DNA of 64,000 nucleotides from IMG/VR virus record IMGVR_UViG_3300017917_001176, positions 1 to 64,000 of that record. The stretch is one strand, 5' to 3'. Both the position numbers and the translations under genes were made by a program. This document shows positions 27,749 to 36,421 of this stretch, in pieces (positions within the stretch are counted from its first letter, which is position 1; each line of letters starts with the position of its first letter). Source of the stretch: a virus. The notes under the pieces are model-generated. The model saw only the letters and a list, made by a program, of their open reading frames with translations, was not told the origin of the DNA and did no database searches.

Positions 27749-28641
27749 GGTGCCTCCTTGTAAAAATTCAGCATGCTTTCGCACACACAACAATCTCTAG
27801 GACAGCTGACCTTGCGCAGCAGTTGTTCCTGTTTTAAAAACAAACCATTGAATCTTTGTCCTGTGCAGGTGTTGGCCACAGTGCCATCGAAGTATATTTC
27901 AAAGAACTGCGGAGTACAGGTGTACCCAGTTAGTCTGTGTAGGTTTTGATTGTACACTTCCAGACTGCTCAACTGCTGTGGTCCGCTATCAAACTCATAT
28001 GAGAATCTAGCATCTGCTGGTGTCTCAAACTGTTGAAACAAAGCAAAACATTCTGGCGTGTAATCGGGTGTCCAGTCTGTGCTTTCGTGTAACCAATGCA
28101 GTCCGTAGCTGATGTTGCGACTGGACAATTGTTCAATCAATTCCAGCGTGACAGGCCAGTGTGCTGGGTCATCTGATATGTTCACACTCACGCGAATATT
28201 TAGATGCTGCATGCGATTAATGGCATCAGCTTTTTCTATAAAGTCTTGATTGTAATATTCAGGATGAAAACTAGCAGTCACAGTCATGCGACTCAATGAC
28301 GCTTGATCCAAGTCTGAAAAGTAACTTAGTGGTCTGGATAGATTGGTGAACAATTCAATTCGTTGGCAAAGCTCAATGCTGCACAGTTCAGTTAGTATCT
28401 CTGTCAACTGCGGATGCAGTGTAGGCTCGCCGCCTAGCAGTTCAATTTCAAAGGGTGCGTCAAACTTTTTCAGTTTGGTCAGTGTTAGTTTGTAGTTGCT
28501 TGAGCTTTGTTCTTTTTGCCATTTGTCTACCATGACCAATTGTTCATAGCAATAGCTGCACTGGTAATTGCACCAATTGGTCAAGGTCCATGCAAAATGG
28601 AACTTGTTGTATTCAGGATTGCCTGCACGTAGTATCTGCAT
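27736..28641 (-). CDS. Radical SAM enzyme 3 (AGNPEY family)
   Basis: 301 residues from ATG 28641, coupled to the upstream gene by a TGATG junction. QILRAGNPEY start, cluster motif CNYQCSYC (Cys24, 28, 31), ELLGGEPTLHP, CTPQFFEIYFDGTVANTCTGQ and the terminal CPRDCCVCESMLNFYKE. Shares its whole architecture with enzymes 2 and 6, indicating tandem duplication and divergence within the cassette. Substrate unknown. Confidence 0.92.
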   Translation of the reverse strand: MQILRAGNPEYNKFHFAWTLTNWCNYQCSYCYEQLVMVDKWQKEQSSSNYKLTLTKLKKFDAPFEIELLGGEPTLHPQLTEILTELCSIELCQRIELFTNLSRPLSYFSDLDQASLSRMTVTASFHPEYYNQDFIEKADAINRMQHLNIRVSVNISDDPAHWPVTLELIEQLSSRNISYGLHWLHESTDWTPDYTPECFALFQQFETPADARFSYEFDSGPQQLSSLEVYNQNLHRLTGYTCTPQFFEIYFDGTVANTCTGQRFNGLFLKQEQLLRKVSCPRDCCVCESMLNFYKEAPCAQ

Positions 28642-29396
28642 CACATCAAAAAGCACTTGTCATGGTTGCAAATACCATTGTGCTTTTCCCTATAGCAACA
28701 GTTGTACAGCTCTAAATTAGGACCATATAAAAAGTACTTGTCATTGTACAAACATGGTTTGCCCCGCGGACTAAATTCTGGATCGTCCCAGAGCTCTGAT
28801 CTATCTTTGCCCAATCGTTTGACTTCTTCAAAACGCACCAACTTTTGATACGCAGGATCCTTGCGCATTTTATTGTACAACGCAGTAGACCAATTGCTCA
28901 CTCCATCACCAAAGTCAGCGATAGGAGTCAGAAACACGTTCACATCAGGGTGTACCAACTCTTTGATTTTGAAATAGTAGATCAATGCTTCCTTGCCTGT
29001 GAACATAACATCAATGGTTCTTATGGTAGCTGTAACGCTGGACAGCACATCCATGAATTCTTCAACTGACACTTCAGTTGGATGCACACTGACCTGCAAC
29101 AGGTACGGGTCTGTGATTGTTTTCATCACCCGAGCACTGTGCGCAGACAGGTTGGTTTGTATTACAAAAGGTATAGAAAACTCATTGAAGCATTGTATGA
29201 TCCACTGAATGTCTGGATGAACAAATGGTTCGCCACCAAACACAAAAACTTCCACACCAGGGTATTGCTCTCCAAGGCCGCGCACAAAGTCACGCACCAC
29301 ATCACGATCCAGAACTGGATGTATGGTTTTATCTAGGTTCGTGCAATACACACATGAGTAATTGCACTTGAGTGTAATTTCCCATTCAACCTGCAT
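28641..29396 (-). CDS. Radical SAM enzyme 4 (short)
   Basis: 251 residues, shorter than its relatives. The cluster motif is at the very N-terminus: CNYSCVYC (Cys11, 15, 18), then FVFGGEPFVHP. The C-terminus has CLYNDKYFLYGPNLELYNCCYREKHNGICNHDKC, a Cys-rich tail that could bind a second cluster. It begins within the end of enzyme 5 (overlap 11 bases). Not of the AGNPEY subgroup. Confidence 0.9.
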   Translation of the reverse strand: MQVEWEITLKCNYSCVYCTNLDKTIHPVLDRDVVRDFVRGLGEQYPGVEVFVFGGEPFVHPDIQWIIQCFNEFSIPFVIQTNLSAHSARVMKTITDPYLLQVSVHPTEVSVEEFMDVLSSVTATIRTIDVMFTGKEALIYYFKIKELVHPDVNVFLTPIADFGDGVSNWSTALYNKMRKDPAYQKLVRFEEVKRLGKDRSELWDDPEFSPRGKPCLYNDKYFLYGPNLELYNCCYREKHNGICNHDKCFLM

Positions 29397-30291
29397 CTTT
29401 TACCTTTAGCTGTTTGAGCAAGCCATCGCAGTTGCATGCCCGATGTGGACATATCATTGGAACTGTTTTTGTAATGTTCTTAAAGAAGTCAGGTTGTTGC
29501 AATAGGTTAACGTGATTGCATTTATCTAAACAAAACTTAACCACGTTACCATTGACATCAATTTCGTAATTGTTGTTATAGCAACTCCACCCTTGGAAAT
29601 TGGTTAGTTTGTCACGGAACACTATGAAGTCATTGAACAACTGATCGTCGTACACTAGATCCTTCTCATAGTGTTCAAGAAAAGCAAAGTATTCCCAGAA
29701 GTCCTTGCGATAGTTGAACAGTTTGCTGATACTGTTACCGTATAGAAAGTGCGGATGTATCTTGAGTCCATCTATACCCTCACAGATATCAAACATTTCT
29801 TTAATCAAAGGCCATAGCTTCTTATCATGATGCAACATGATGTTGACTTTGCACTGATACCCGCGACTGATCATTAACTTCATGTTGGCAATAAACCGTT
29901 CACGATTGGTACAGTCTGCAGGATGATAACTGAACAAAAAGGCCAACCCTGGATAGTCAGGATGATCTGTAAAATCTTTTTCTGCATTGGTTACCACGTA
30001 CACACGATTGTATGTGGGCAACTGAGTTATCTGTTCCAGTATGTAATGATAGTATGGACCAAGAGTAGGCTCACCACCTAGCAGTCCTAGGTTAAAGCTC
30101 AGGCTACTGCGGCGCAAGGATTCCACAACACCATCAATGATTTCTTTGCTGCTCAACTTGCCCCATTCTTTACCGTATTCATTTCTAGCATAGCAGTAGG
30201 AACATTGCAGTTGACAAATGGTCAGGCTGTCCCAATGCACATTTATGTGATCTGGGTTCTGCTGAATGTGATGTTGTCTACTGTAGTTCAT
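29386..30291 (-). CDS. Radical SAM enzyme 5
   Basis: 301 residues from ATG 30291 (ATGA overlap with the upstream gene). QQNPDHINVHWDSLTIC leads into cluster motif CQLQCSYC (Cys26, 30, 33), then LLGGEPTLGP. A C-terminal GWSCYNNNYEIDVNGNVVKFCLDKC is followed by CPHRACNCDGLL, equivalent to the terminal Cys cluster of enzymes 2, 3 and 6 but diverged. Probably a distant paralogue with another role. Confidence 0.9.
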   Translation of the reverse strand: MNYSRQHHIQQNPDHINVHWDSLTICQLQCSYCYARNEYGKEWGKLSSKEIIDGVVESLRRSSLSFNLGLLGGEPTLGPYYHYILEQITQLPTYNRVYVVTNAEKDFTDHPDYPGLAFLFSYHPADCTNRERFIANMKLMISRGYQCKVNIMLHHDKKLWPLIKEMFDICEGIDGLKIHPHFLYGNSISKLFNYRKDFWEYFAFLEHYEKDLVYDDQLFNDFIVFRDKLTNFQGWSCYNNNYEIDVNGNVVKFCLDKCNHVNLLQQPDFFKNITKTVPMICPHRACNCDGLLKQLKVKDAG

Positions 30292-31205
30292 AATTTCTTT
30301 TTTGGAAACTCTAATGTTTGTTTGCTCAAGCATACTTCACGTGGGCAGATTTCTTTTCTAACCAAATTGTTATCGCCCAAACTCAGTCCCACTTCTCTAT
30401 TGGTACATAGATTAGTTATCACTCCTTCGCGGCTGATTGAGTAATAAACCGGAGTGCATTCATAACCCTGGAATTTATTCCAATGGTTTATTTCTATTTC
30501 GTGGTCTTTGAGCATGGCGTGGGTGCCATCTTCAAACTCCACTGGAATCTCAAAAGGATGATCTGTGTCATCAAAGTACTGCCCGAACCTCTCATGAAAT
30601 TCTGATGTATAATTGGCAGTGAAGTTTTGATTGCTGATCAAGAGATTCAAACGTGTTTTTACTTTTTTCTCCAGCAAACGCTCAATTACCAACTGTGTGC
30701 TATCCCAGGTGTCGGGTTGATCTTTAAGATTCAACTGTACCACAAACTCGCGACAGTGTTGATGCAGCTCAATGGCTTTTTCTAAAAACTTGTCCTTGTA
30801 GTACTCTGGATGATATGCTGCCATGATCAGCAACTTGTTTTCATTGAACTTGTTGAGCACGTTCAATGCTTCTACTTGTTTATAGAAGTCCACGCTGCGT
30901 GACAGGTTGGTCATCACTGCTATCTGTACACAGTTGTCTATAGCAGACATCTTGTTAACAATATCCAAGAACTGTGGGTGTAGTGTGGGCTCGCCACCGC
31001 TTAGGCACATCTGAAAGTTTCTTTGCACTGTGCCCAATCTAGCCAGGACCATTTTGTAATCAGCATGTCTGGGCTGTGTGAAGTCATTGGTTACCACGTG
31101 CAGCACTGGACAATAGCTGCACTTGTAATTGCACCAGTCAGTCAGGTGCCATGCAAATTCAATGCGTTGAAAGTTTGGATCGCCGCAGCTCTTAATTGGA
31201 TTCAT
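30288..31205 (-). CDS. Radical SAM enzyme 6 (AGNPEY-related)
   Basis: 305 residues. SCGDPNFQRIEFAWHLTDW leads into CNYKCSYC (Cys25, 29, 32) and CLSGGEPTLHP; then CTPVYYSISREGVITNLCTNR and a terminal CPREVCLSKQTLEFPKKK, in which two of the cysteines of the homologous cluster are missing. Paralogue of enzymes 2 and 3. Overlaps the glycosyltransferase gene upstream by 14 bases. Confidence 0.92.
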   Translation of the reverse strand: MNPIKSCGDPNFQRIEFAWHLTDWCNYKCSYCPVLHVVTNDFTQPRHADYKMVLARLGTVQRNFQMCLSGGEPTLHPQFLDIVNKMSAIDNCVQIAVMTNLSRSVDFYKQVEALNVLNKFNENKLLIMAAYHPEYYKDKFLEKAIELHQHCREFVVQLNLKDQPDTWDSTQLVIERLLEKKVKTRLNLLISNQNFTANYTSEFHERFGQYFDDTDHPFEIPVEFEDGTHAMLKDHEIEINHWNKFQGYECTPVYYSISREGVITNLCTNREVGLSLGDNNLVRKEICPREVCLSKQTLEFPKKKL

Positions 31206-31851
31206 GTAAAAAGTCCATGGATGCTGTGGTGTTCACTGAGCTGTTGCTGTCCGGAAAGGATATGTTATCGCCACCGTCTGTGGTTTGAAAGTACAGTACC
31301 CGGTTAGTAGTGCGTATGAGTTTGCTACGTGCTGCTGAGTGCATGACCAGAGCAATGTCGTTGTGAATGTTGTTGTCCATTGGAAATGCGAAATCCACAA
31401 TAGTACTCTTTTTAAATATATGCTGCCCCAATTGCAAACGCTCCAGATCCAGTTGCAGACAAAACTCTCGCGCATCAGTCCACAATTGCTCTTGGTGCAT
31501 GCTCAAACATTTGACCCAATTTGGCTGTTGTGCTGGCATGTAATTGCCAACTATGAGATCTGCGTTCAGCTCTAGCTTGTTAAAGAAGTCTGCAGACACA
31601 TAGTCATCATCTTCAAGATAGTACACATACTCGCCTGTGGCCTGTTGCAACAAAAATTCATATATCATGCTCAAGTTGTCAAACTTCTGATAATGGTACT
31701 GTACCCGGGCATGAGGTATTTCCACAATGTCGTTGCTGTCATTGTTCACAATAACTTCAACGTCAGTAGGCAATTGTCTTAGCACACTGTTTAGACAACG
31801 TTGGAATAGATCAGGACGCTGATGCGTCAATATCAAAATGCTCAGTTTCAT
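31192..31851 (-). CDS. Family-2-type glycosyltransferase
   Basis: 219 residues, GT-A fold signature: SILILTHQRPDLFQRCLNSVL at the start, VNNDSND, and the metal-binding acidic motif YYLEDDDYVS (about 75-84). Shorter than average; the acceptor-side half is divergent. Transfers a sugar from a nucleotide-sugar to an acceptor. It sits between radical-SAM genes and overlaps both, so it is part of the same pathway, possibly glycosylating the product or the modified protein. Confidence 0.85.
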   Translation of the reverse strand: MKLSILILTHQRPDLFQRCLNSVLRQLPTDVEVIVNNDSNDIVEIPHARVQYHYQKFDNLSMIYEFLLQQATGEYVYYLEDDDYVSADFFNKLELNADLIVGNYMPAQQPNWVKCLSMHQEQLWTDAREFCLQLDLERLQLGQHIFKKSTIVDFAFPMDNNIHNDIALVMHSAARSKLIRTTNRVLYFQTTDGGDNISFPDSNSSVNTTASMDFLHESN

Positions 31852-32924
31852 TTGAAGTGATTCTTTCTATAGAAAGTCACTTGGGTGATCTTTTCGCCTT
31901 CTTCTGGAAACACTGGAACATTCTTTAGTTCGCGCTCTACACCATCGCAGATGTAAAAATGTTTGCATTTCAAGCAGTCCACTTCTTTGCGATAGAATCG
32001 TACCCGGTGGTCCGCACAGTGATCGTGTGCAAACTTTAACTTCTCTTCTGTTGTGTACTCACGGCTTACATCAATCTTGACGCCACGCTCGTCAATGTAC
32101 ATTTCCTTGTTCCAGTCATACAGGTCGTAGATGTGTTGGTATTGATCACACACATACTGTTCGTAACCTTTCATGTAGCAGTAAGGAACATAGCGCACAT
32201 TGATCAACATGTTCTTGTTCAAGAGGTCAATGCACTTTTTGATGTTGTCTGTCATGTCCTTGTAGCTGACATTGTCTGTGTCAATCTCCACTTGGTCCCA
32301 GTAGTTCAAGGTAATAAAGTTAACTTCCAATGGAGCAATATCATTGATCAGTTGTGCGTACACATTGTCCAACTGAAAGTAATTCTTGTAATATACTGTG
32401 CAGTTGATCCGTACAATCATGCCCAGTTCCTGTGCATTCTTGATACCTTGTAGAATACGTTTGAAACTGCCTTTGCGATTGGTAATGGCATCATGTGTTT
32501 CTGCTGTGCCACCGTGTAGACTGAACAGCACTTCTTTGAGTCCATGTGCTTGTGATTCTCTCAGGAACTCTATGTTGGCAAATTTGCCGCCATGGCTCAA
32601 ACAACTCACATGCTCAAATCGTTCGTTACAGTAGTCCAGTATTTCAAACCAGTCTGGACTCACACTGCTTTCACCGCCGCTGAGATCCACTTGTGTGATC
32701 CCGTATGCTTTTAAATAGTCTGCTCGTTGCTTGACCACTTCCACCGGTGTCTTTACATCCAGCTGATCACGATAGTAACAGAACTCACAATCATAGTTGC
32801 AAAAGGTTCCTGTGTCTAGCTTGGCTCGATTACAACGAGGAGTTTGGTAATCAATTTCAATGCCGTGCGTACTCAACTCATTCAATGAGTTAGCATTAGC
32901 GTTGAGTACTATTGGCATTTTCAT
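31848..32924 (-). CDS. Radical SAM enzyme 7
   Basis: 358 residues. Cluster motif CNYDCEFC (Cys42, 46, 49), then VDLSGGESS (a GGE motif). LHGGTAETHDAITNRKGSF is typical of SPASM-type peptide maturases and anaerobic sulfatase activators. The C-terminal third contains CADHRVRFYRKEVDCLKCKHFYICDG, a Cys-rich region that can bind an auxiliary cluster. Differs from the AGNPEY paralogues. Overlaps genes on both sides by four bases. Confidence 0.9.
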   Translation of the reverse strand: MKMPIVLNANANSLNELSTHGIEIDYQTPRCNRAKLDTGTFCNYDCEFCYYRDQLDVKTPVEVVKQRADYLKAYGITQVDLSGGESSVSPDWFEILDYCNERFEHVSCLSHGGKFANIEFLRESQAHGLKEVLFSLHGGTAETHDAITNRKGSFKRILQGIKNAQELGMIVRINCTVYYKNYFQLDNVYAQLINDIAPLEVNFITLNYWDQVEIDTDNVSYKDMTDNIKKCIDLLNKNMLINVRYVPYCYMKGYEQYVCDQYQHIYDLYDWNKEMYIDERGVKIDVSREYTTEEKLKFAHDHCADHRVRFYRKEVDCLKCKHFYICDGVERELKNVPVFPEEGEKITQVTFYRKNHFK

Positions 32925-33844
32925 AATGCTTTAACCAATTCTAAAAAGTAATCATTGTTGGTTAACAACAATGAATTCAGGTCCTGTGCTATTGCACGTT
33001 TTCTTGCTTCAATACCAGCGTCCACATAATCAATTTCATACTGCACCTGTTTGCCAAACACAGCGCATTCTACAATGAACCGAGGACTGCAATCAAATTG
33101 ATTAGGAATCGCAGTATATATGTAGGTATCAAATCTGTTAAAAATATCCTGTACAGGCACCTGTGCCAGTGTTACATTGGGTGCAGTCAATGACTGATAT
33201 AGATCAACATTGTTTGTGAGAATCAAATAGTTCTCGTGCTCTTTTCTATCAATGATAGCCTGTATTGTGCGTGGATCCAGTCCACGACAGTTGGTAGTCA
33301 GATACAATAGTGCGGTGTTGGTTGCAACTGACTGCGGCTGTTGATACCGATTCCATAATATCTTTTTGTTGTAGTCAACCACAGTGATGTCTAGATCGCA
33401 GTAGCGTTCGTCATACACATTAAAATCCTGTAACAACCAGGTGTGCTTGATTGTTTTGTGTTGATGAAAATAATCAAACTCATATGCTGCACATCTTAAT
33501 AGTATAACATGATCAGCATAGATTGTGCAAGAATCAAAACGTGGTGCTCCATCAACTACACACAGAGCGTGAGTTATAATAACTTTGGGTTGAGCACACT
33601 CAATGGTATGAGTTGCAAACTGCTCCAGTTCGGGCTCAGTGAAGTTGTATTTGTCTTGAATTGCTTGTATCAGTGTTGTTTTGGTTGTACCATCTGATAA
33701 CAGTATTGCACAGTTGATTTGATTTTGTCTGCACACATGAAAGTAGTCAATCATTTCGTACAAATGACCAGACACCCCGTGAGTGTTTTCAAACGAGGTG
33801 GTGAAGACTAGATCATATTCTTTCAGTTGAAGGATCTTAGACAC
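32921..33844 (-). CDS. Glycosyltransferase-like protein (GT-B style), tentative
   Basis: 307 residues. Alternating alpha/beta with FTTSFENTHGVSGHLYEMIDYF near the start and FDCSPRFIVECAVFGKQVQYEIDY near the end; the latter resembles the donor-binding part of GT-B glycosyltransferases (Glu in an SPRxxxE context). No DxD motif. Overlaps radical SAM enzyme 7 by four bases. It is the upstream end of the minus-strand cassette after a 18-base gap. Confidence 0.5.
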   Translation of the reverse strand: MSKILQLKEYDLVFTTSFENTHGVSGHLYEMIDYFHVCRQNQINCAILLSDGTTKTTLIQAIQDKYNFTEPELEQFATHTIECAQPKVIITHALCVVDGAPRFDSCTIYADHVILLRCAAYEFDYFHQHKTIKHTWLLQDFNVYDERYCDLDITVVDYNKKILWNRYQQPQSVATNTALLYLTTNCRGLDPRTIQAIIDRKEHENYLILTNNVDLYQSLTAPNVTLAQVPVQDIFNRFDTYIYTAIPNQFDCSPRFIVECAVFGKQVQYEIDYVDAGIEARKRAIAQDLNSLLLTNNDYFLELVKAL

Positions 33845-33862
33845 AATGAACTTACATTGCTG

Positions 33863-34969
33863 TTAAGCAGTAATTTCAGCGTAGGTTAATGGAGTATATC
33901 CTAATTCAGCAAAGATGTCTTTGGGTACGCGAGCAAGATCTTCTACTGTCAGGTTACCCTTCATTTGCAATGCGCCAGGACGCCATTGCTTTTTAAGAAT
34001 CAGATCTTCAAGAGTAACATATATTAGATCTGTCATCTCTGGATTCCACTTGATCTCACCCGGAACATAGTCTTGGAATCTTCTGTTGAATGTGTCTACG
34101 TCTGCTGAGGTTGTTGGAGAAATTGGAATATGTACATCCTTCTCCCAGGCTGTTAGATACTGATTGCCACCTTCATTCATAGTAGGCGGACATTTGATAT
34201 TACTACCGTTGAAGGTAAATGTTTTATCTCTTAAGATGTCTTCGTATCGTACTGTTTGTACTCCAGGAGTATTCTTAAGAATCATTGCATTAAGAATAGA
34301 ATAGTTCAGCTTGGTAGCATCATCTTCTCTGTTCTGAATTTCACCAGGCGGTACAGAATTTTCGTAATGGGCAGCAGATTTGGCATGCAATAAAGATACC
34401 ACTGATGGATTACGAATGATGTTTAGTACCGAAACATTTTGCTCGCCTAGATCTTGGCGCAAACGTTCAATAAAGAATCTACCAAACATGCCAGTGATGA
34501 CTTGCACAGGGTATGTGCGTTTCTCATATTGTTTTAGTATGTGTTCGTAATCGTGCGGAGTAGGTATATTGTACGTTAGATTGCGTTCTGGAAATGGTGC
34601 ATCTACGTCTTTAATAAATCCATGGTCATACCATACGTCTGCAAATACATCGTAGTAGTGATTGGTACCAGTACCCCGTTGAAATAAGATGTCGCGAATC
34701 TTTTTTGCTTTATCAATGATATCAATTCGAGGACTCACGTTTTCAATTGTGTCTCCAGGAATAGCCAAACCTGCCAATGGATTACCCTCCATGTCAGTGT
34801 CTGAGCTTTCGTTTACTACCAGTCGTCCAGCTGGGTCATAGATTTTAAAATTATTATCAGTAAAGTCAATGGTATATCCGCCCAGTACAAACGTGTTTAA
34901 CTGCGCCAGCAGTTGACGGGCGAAAAACATTTTATTTACGGTTTCTGTTCCGCTTAGGACAACTAGCAT
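33863..34969 (-). CDS. Sulfotransferase/P-loop-like protein, tentative
   Basis: 368 residues with an excellent AAGGAG site. The start VVLSGTETVNKMFFARQLL resembles a degenerate nucleotide-binding loop. VSVLNIIRNPSVVSLLHA resembles the 3'-phosphate-binding RxP segment of sulfotransferases. Residues 250-330 are rich in Trp/Pro without known motif. No membrane segment. It begins three bases after the 34972 gene, in the fibre operon, so it may modify or accompany the fibre protein. Confidence 0.45.
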   Translation of the reverse strand: MLVVLSGTETVNKMFFARQLLAQLNTFVLGGYTIDFTDNNFKIYDPAGRLVVNESSDTDMEGNPLAGLAIPGDTIENVSPRIDIIDKAKKIRDILFQRGTGTNHYYDVFADVWYDHGFIKDVDAPFPERNLTYNIPTPHDYEHILKQYEKRTYPVQVITGMFGRFFIERLRQDLGEQNVSVLNIIRNPSVVSLLHAKSAAHYENSVPPGEIQNREDDATKLNYSILNAMILKNTPGVQTVRYEDILRDKTFTFNGSNIKCPPTMNEGGNQYLTAWEKDVHIPISPTTSADVDTFNRRFQDYVPGEIKWNPEMTDLIYVTLEDLILKKQWRPGALQMKGNLTVEDLARVPKDIFAELGYTPLTYAEITA

Positions 34970-34971
34970 CC

Positions 34972-35373
34972 TTATCTCCTTAGGTACTCTTCTACTATGC
35001 TATTTACGCCGGCTTGATCATTATGATCTGCCAGTCTCTGTAGTTTAGTAATAATATCTTGGTACTCTTGCTTTTTGTGTTCAATCTTTTTCATATTGTC
35101 AGCAAGAGTAATATAACGCTCTAGGTCAATGATCAGACTTTCGTCGCCCGATTCGATAACTTTGATATAGCATTCTTCTCTGTTGTTATCGGTAATAAAA
35201 ATACCTTTGCTGGCAAACTTGTTGTTCAATTGCATAAACGAAACAAAATCAAGCAAAGTAAAAATTAACAGCTCATCACCCATGATTCCACGAGCTTTGA
35301 CTTTGACCGCTACTGCTGCTTTGCCTGCATAGGTGGTGCCATCAATTCCTTCTATTTCTTTTACTTCTTTCAT
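34972..35373 (-). CDS. Small protein adjacent to Cys-rich fibre
   Basis: 133 residues, starting one base after the fibre protein stop codon. N-terminal half looks beta-rich (TYAGKAAVAVKVKARGIMGDELLIFTLLD), the C-terminal half is a helical, charged region (RYITLADNMKKIEHKKQEYQDIITKLQ) that may form a coiled coil. No family recognised. Likely a structural or chaperone-like partner of the fibre (by position). Confidence 0.65.
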   Translation of the reverse strand: MKEVKEIEGIDGTTYAGKAAVAVKVKARGIMGDELLIFTLLDFVSFMQLNNKFASKGIFITDNNREECYIKVIESGDESLIIDLERYITLADNMKKIEHKKQEYQDIITKLQRLADHNDQAGVNSIVEEYLRR

Positions 35374-35374
35374 G

Positions 35375-36025
35375 TTATCCTTCGATCATGTTCACTGGTA
35401 GTTGAGAATAGTCAACAAAGTAATACCCACCGCGGTCGGTACCAAGTGCTGACTCATATTTTGTTCCAAGTAGTTCTTGTGCAATTACACCAATATACTT
35501 TTTGTCTTTGTTCCACTTGTAGGTATATGAATACACATTCAAGTCACCTTCTGTACGCAGGAACTCAACATTGTCTTTTAGACGTTGGTCACTGTAGTTA
35601 CAGTTACAGGTACAAGCATAGTTACAGTTACAGGTACAGTAGTTACAGTTACAGGTACAGTAGTTACAGTTACACAAACACACTGCGCCAGCAGTTTTAA
35701 CTTTCTGAATCATTGCATTAATATTAGCAGCGTACACAATACCATCTACGGCAACGTTGGTAAATCCTGCTGCGTATGGATAACTGCCAGTGGACAAATT
35801 TCCCTGCATGAGATTCAAATGTCTAGCAAGGATGTTTCCATCTGTGTACACTGTTTGTACTGCTCTTGCGGCATTACCTCTGCGAGCAAGTTCAGAGTTT
35901 ACAATTCCGGCCAACTCTGCCATCTTAGATGCTAGTACCCTGCTGTCAACTGCTGCATTAGCTGTTGTGTAGGTTACTGCATCGTTGATTGCAGTTCCAC
36001 CTTGTTGTTCTGGTCCAATTGGCAT
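35375..36025 (-). CDS. Cys-rich repeat fibre protein with S74-type C-terminus
   Basis: 216 residues. Residues 1-110 are a soluble virion-type domain. Residues 116-142 contain 12 cysteines in CNCNYCT units, an extraordinary density. From 145 (SDQRLKDNVEFL) to the end is the S74 intramolecular-chaperone/endosialidase-tip type domain, with YIGVIAQEL as the usual core. This domain trimerises and then autocleaves in phage fibres; here the catalytic Ser145 is in the expected SDQRLK context. The genes just upstream are radical-SAM enzymes and two small proteins, so the Cys/Asn/Tyr repeat is the likely substrate (inference). Confidence 0.85.
   Translation of the reverse strand: MPIGPEQQGGTAINDAVTYTTANAAVDSRVLASKMAELAGIVNSELARRGNAARAVQTVYTDGNILARHLNLMQGNLSTGSYPYAAGFTNVAVDGIVYAANINAMIQKVKTAGAVCLCNCNYCTCNCNYCTCNCNYACTCNCNYSDQRLKDNVEFLRTEGDLNVYSYTYKWNKDKKYIGVIAQELLGTKYESALGTDRGGYYFVDYSQLPVNMIEG
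35594..35680 (-). repeat. In-frame 21-base tandem repeat encoding CNCNYCT
   Basis: On the minus strand the codons TGT AAC TGT AAC TAC TGT ACC repeat about three times with near-identical DNA, one unit altered to TAT GCT TGT ACC. Near-perfect codon identity indicates recent expansion by slippage. Each unit adds four Cys on average to the fibre protein, so repeat number could vary between isolates. Confidence 0.85.
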
Positions 36026-36037
36026 TTCTATTTCCTT

Positions 36038-36421
36038 TTAAATTTCTTTTTTAAGAAAATCTAAACTGTCAGCTGCTTTGGTCTGCGCTAAAAACTTTTC
36101 GTAGTCGTCTAGATCTGATGTAATAAATTCCAAGGTGGCTGCGTCTGGCACTTTAGTACTCAAAATTTCAGTTTCGGTCTGCAAGGAATTGGTTAGAATA
36201 TGACTGACCAATTGCTCTAGGTCGTATCCCAGTGCCTTGGACACAAAGTCAACCTGCTGTGTGAGATCCACTGTTTCGCGTTTGCCAGCTTCTGCAACTG
36301 CTTGAATGGTATTCACTGTGATGCCAAATCCTTCTAGTAGCAGCGCACCAACAGTTGGATCCTCATCGCTGATCTCTTTGATAAGTGCATAAATTTGTTC
36401 GATTTTTTCAACGATAGTCAT
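36038..36421 (-). CDS. Small helical protein between rSAM and fibre
   Basis: 127 residues, predicted mostly helical and acidic (MTIVEKIEQIYALIKEISDEDPTVGALLLEG, then VDLTQQVDFVSKALGYDLEQLVSHIL). No Cys, no membrane segment, no known motif. It overlaps radical-SAM gene 8 upstream by four bases and precedes the fibre by 12 bases. In RiPP systems small partner or peptide-recognition proteins occupy this place; whether it has the winged-helix RRE fold cannot be told by eye. Confidence 0.65.
   Translation of the reverse strand: MTIVEKIEQIYALIKEISDEDPTVGALLLEGFGITVNTIQAVAEAGKRETVDLTQQVDFVSKALGYDLEQLVSHILTNSLQTETEILSTKVPDAATLEFITSDLDDYEKFLAQTKAADSLDFLKKEI

Noticed and set aside
35594-35680. CRISPR-like direct repeats
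   Set aside because: The 21-base units are contiguous without spacers and stay in frame inside the fibre gene.
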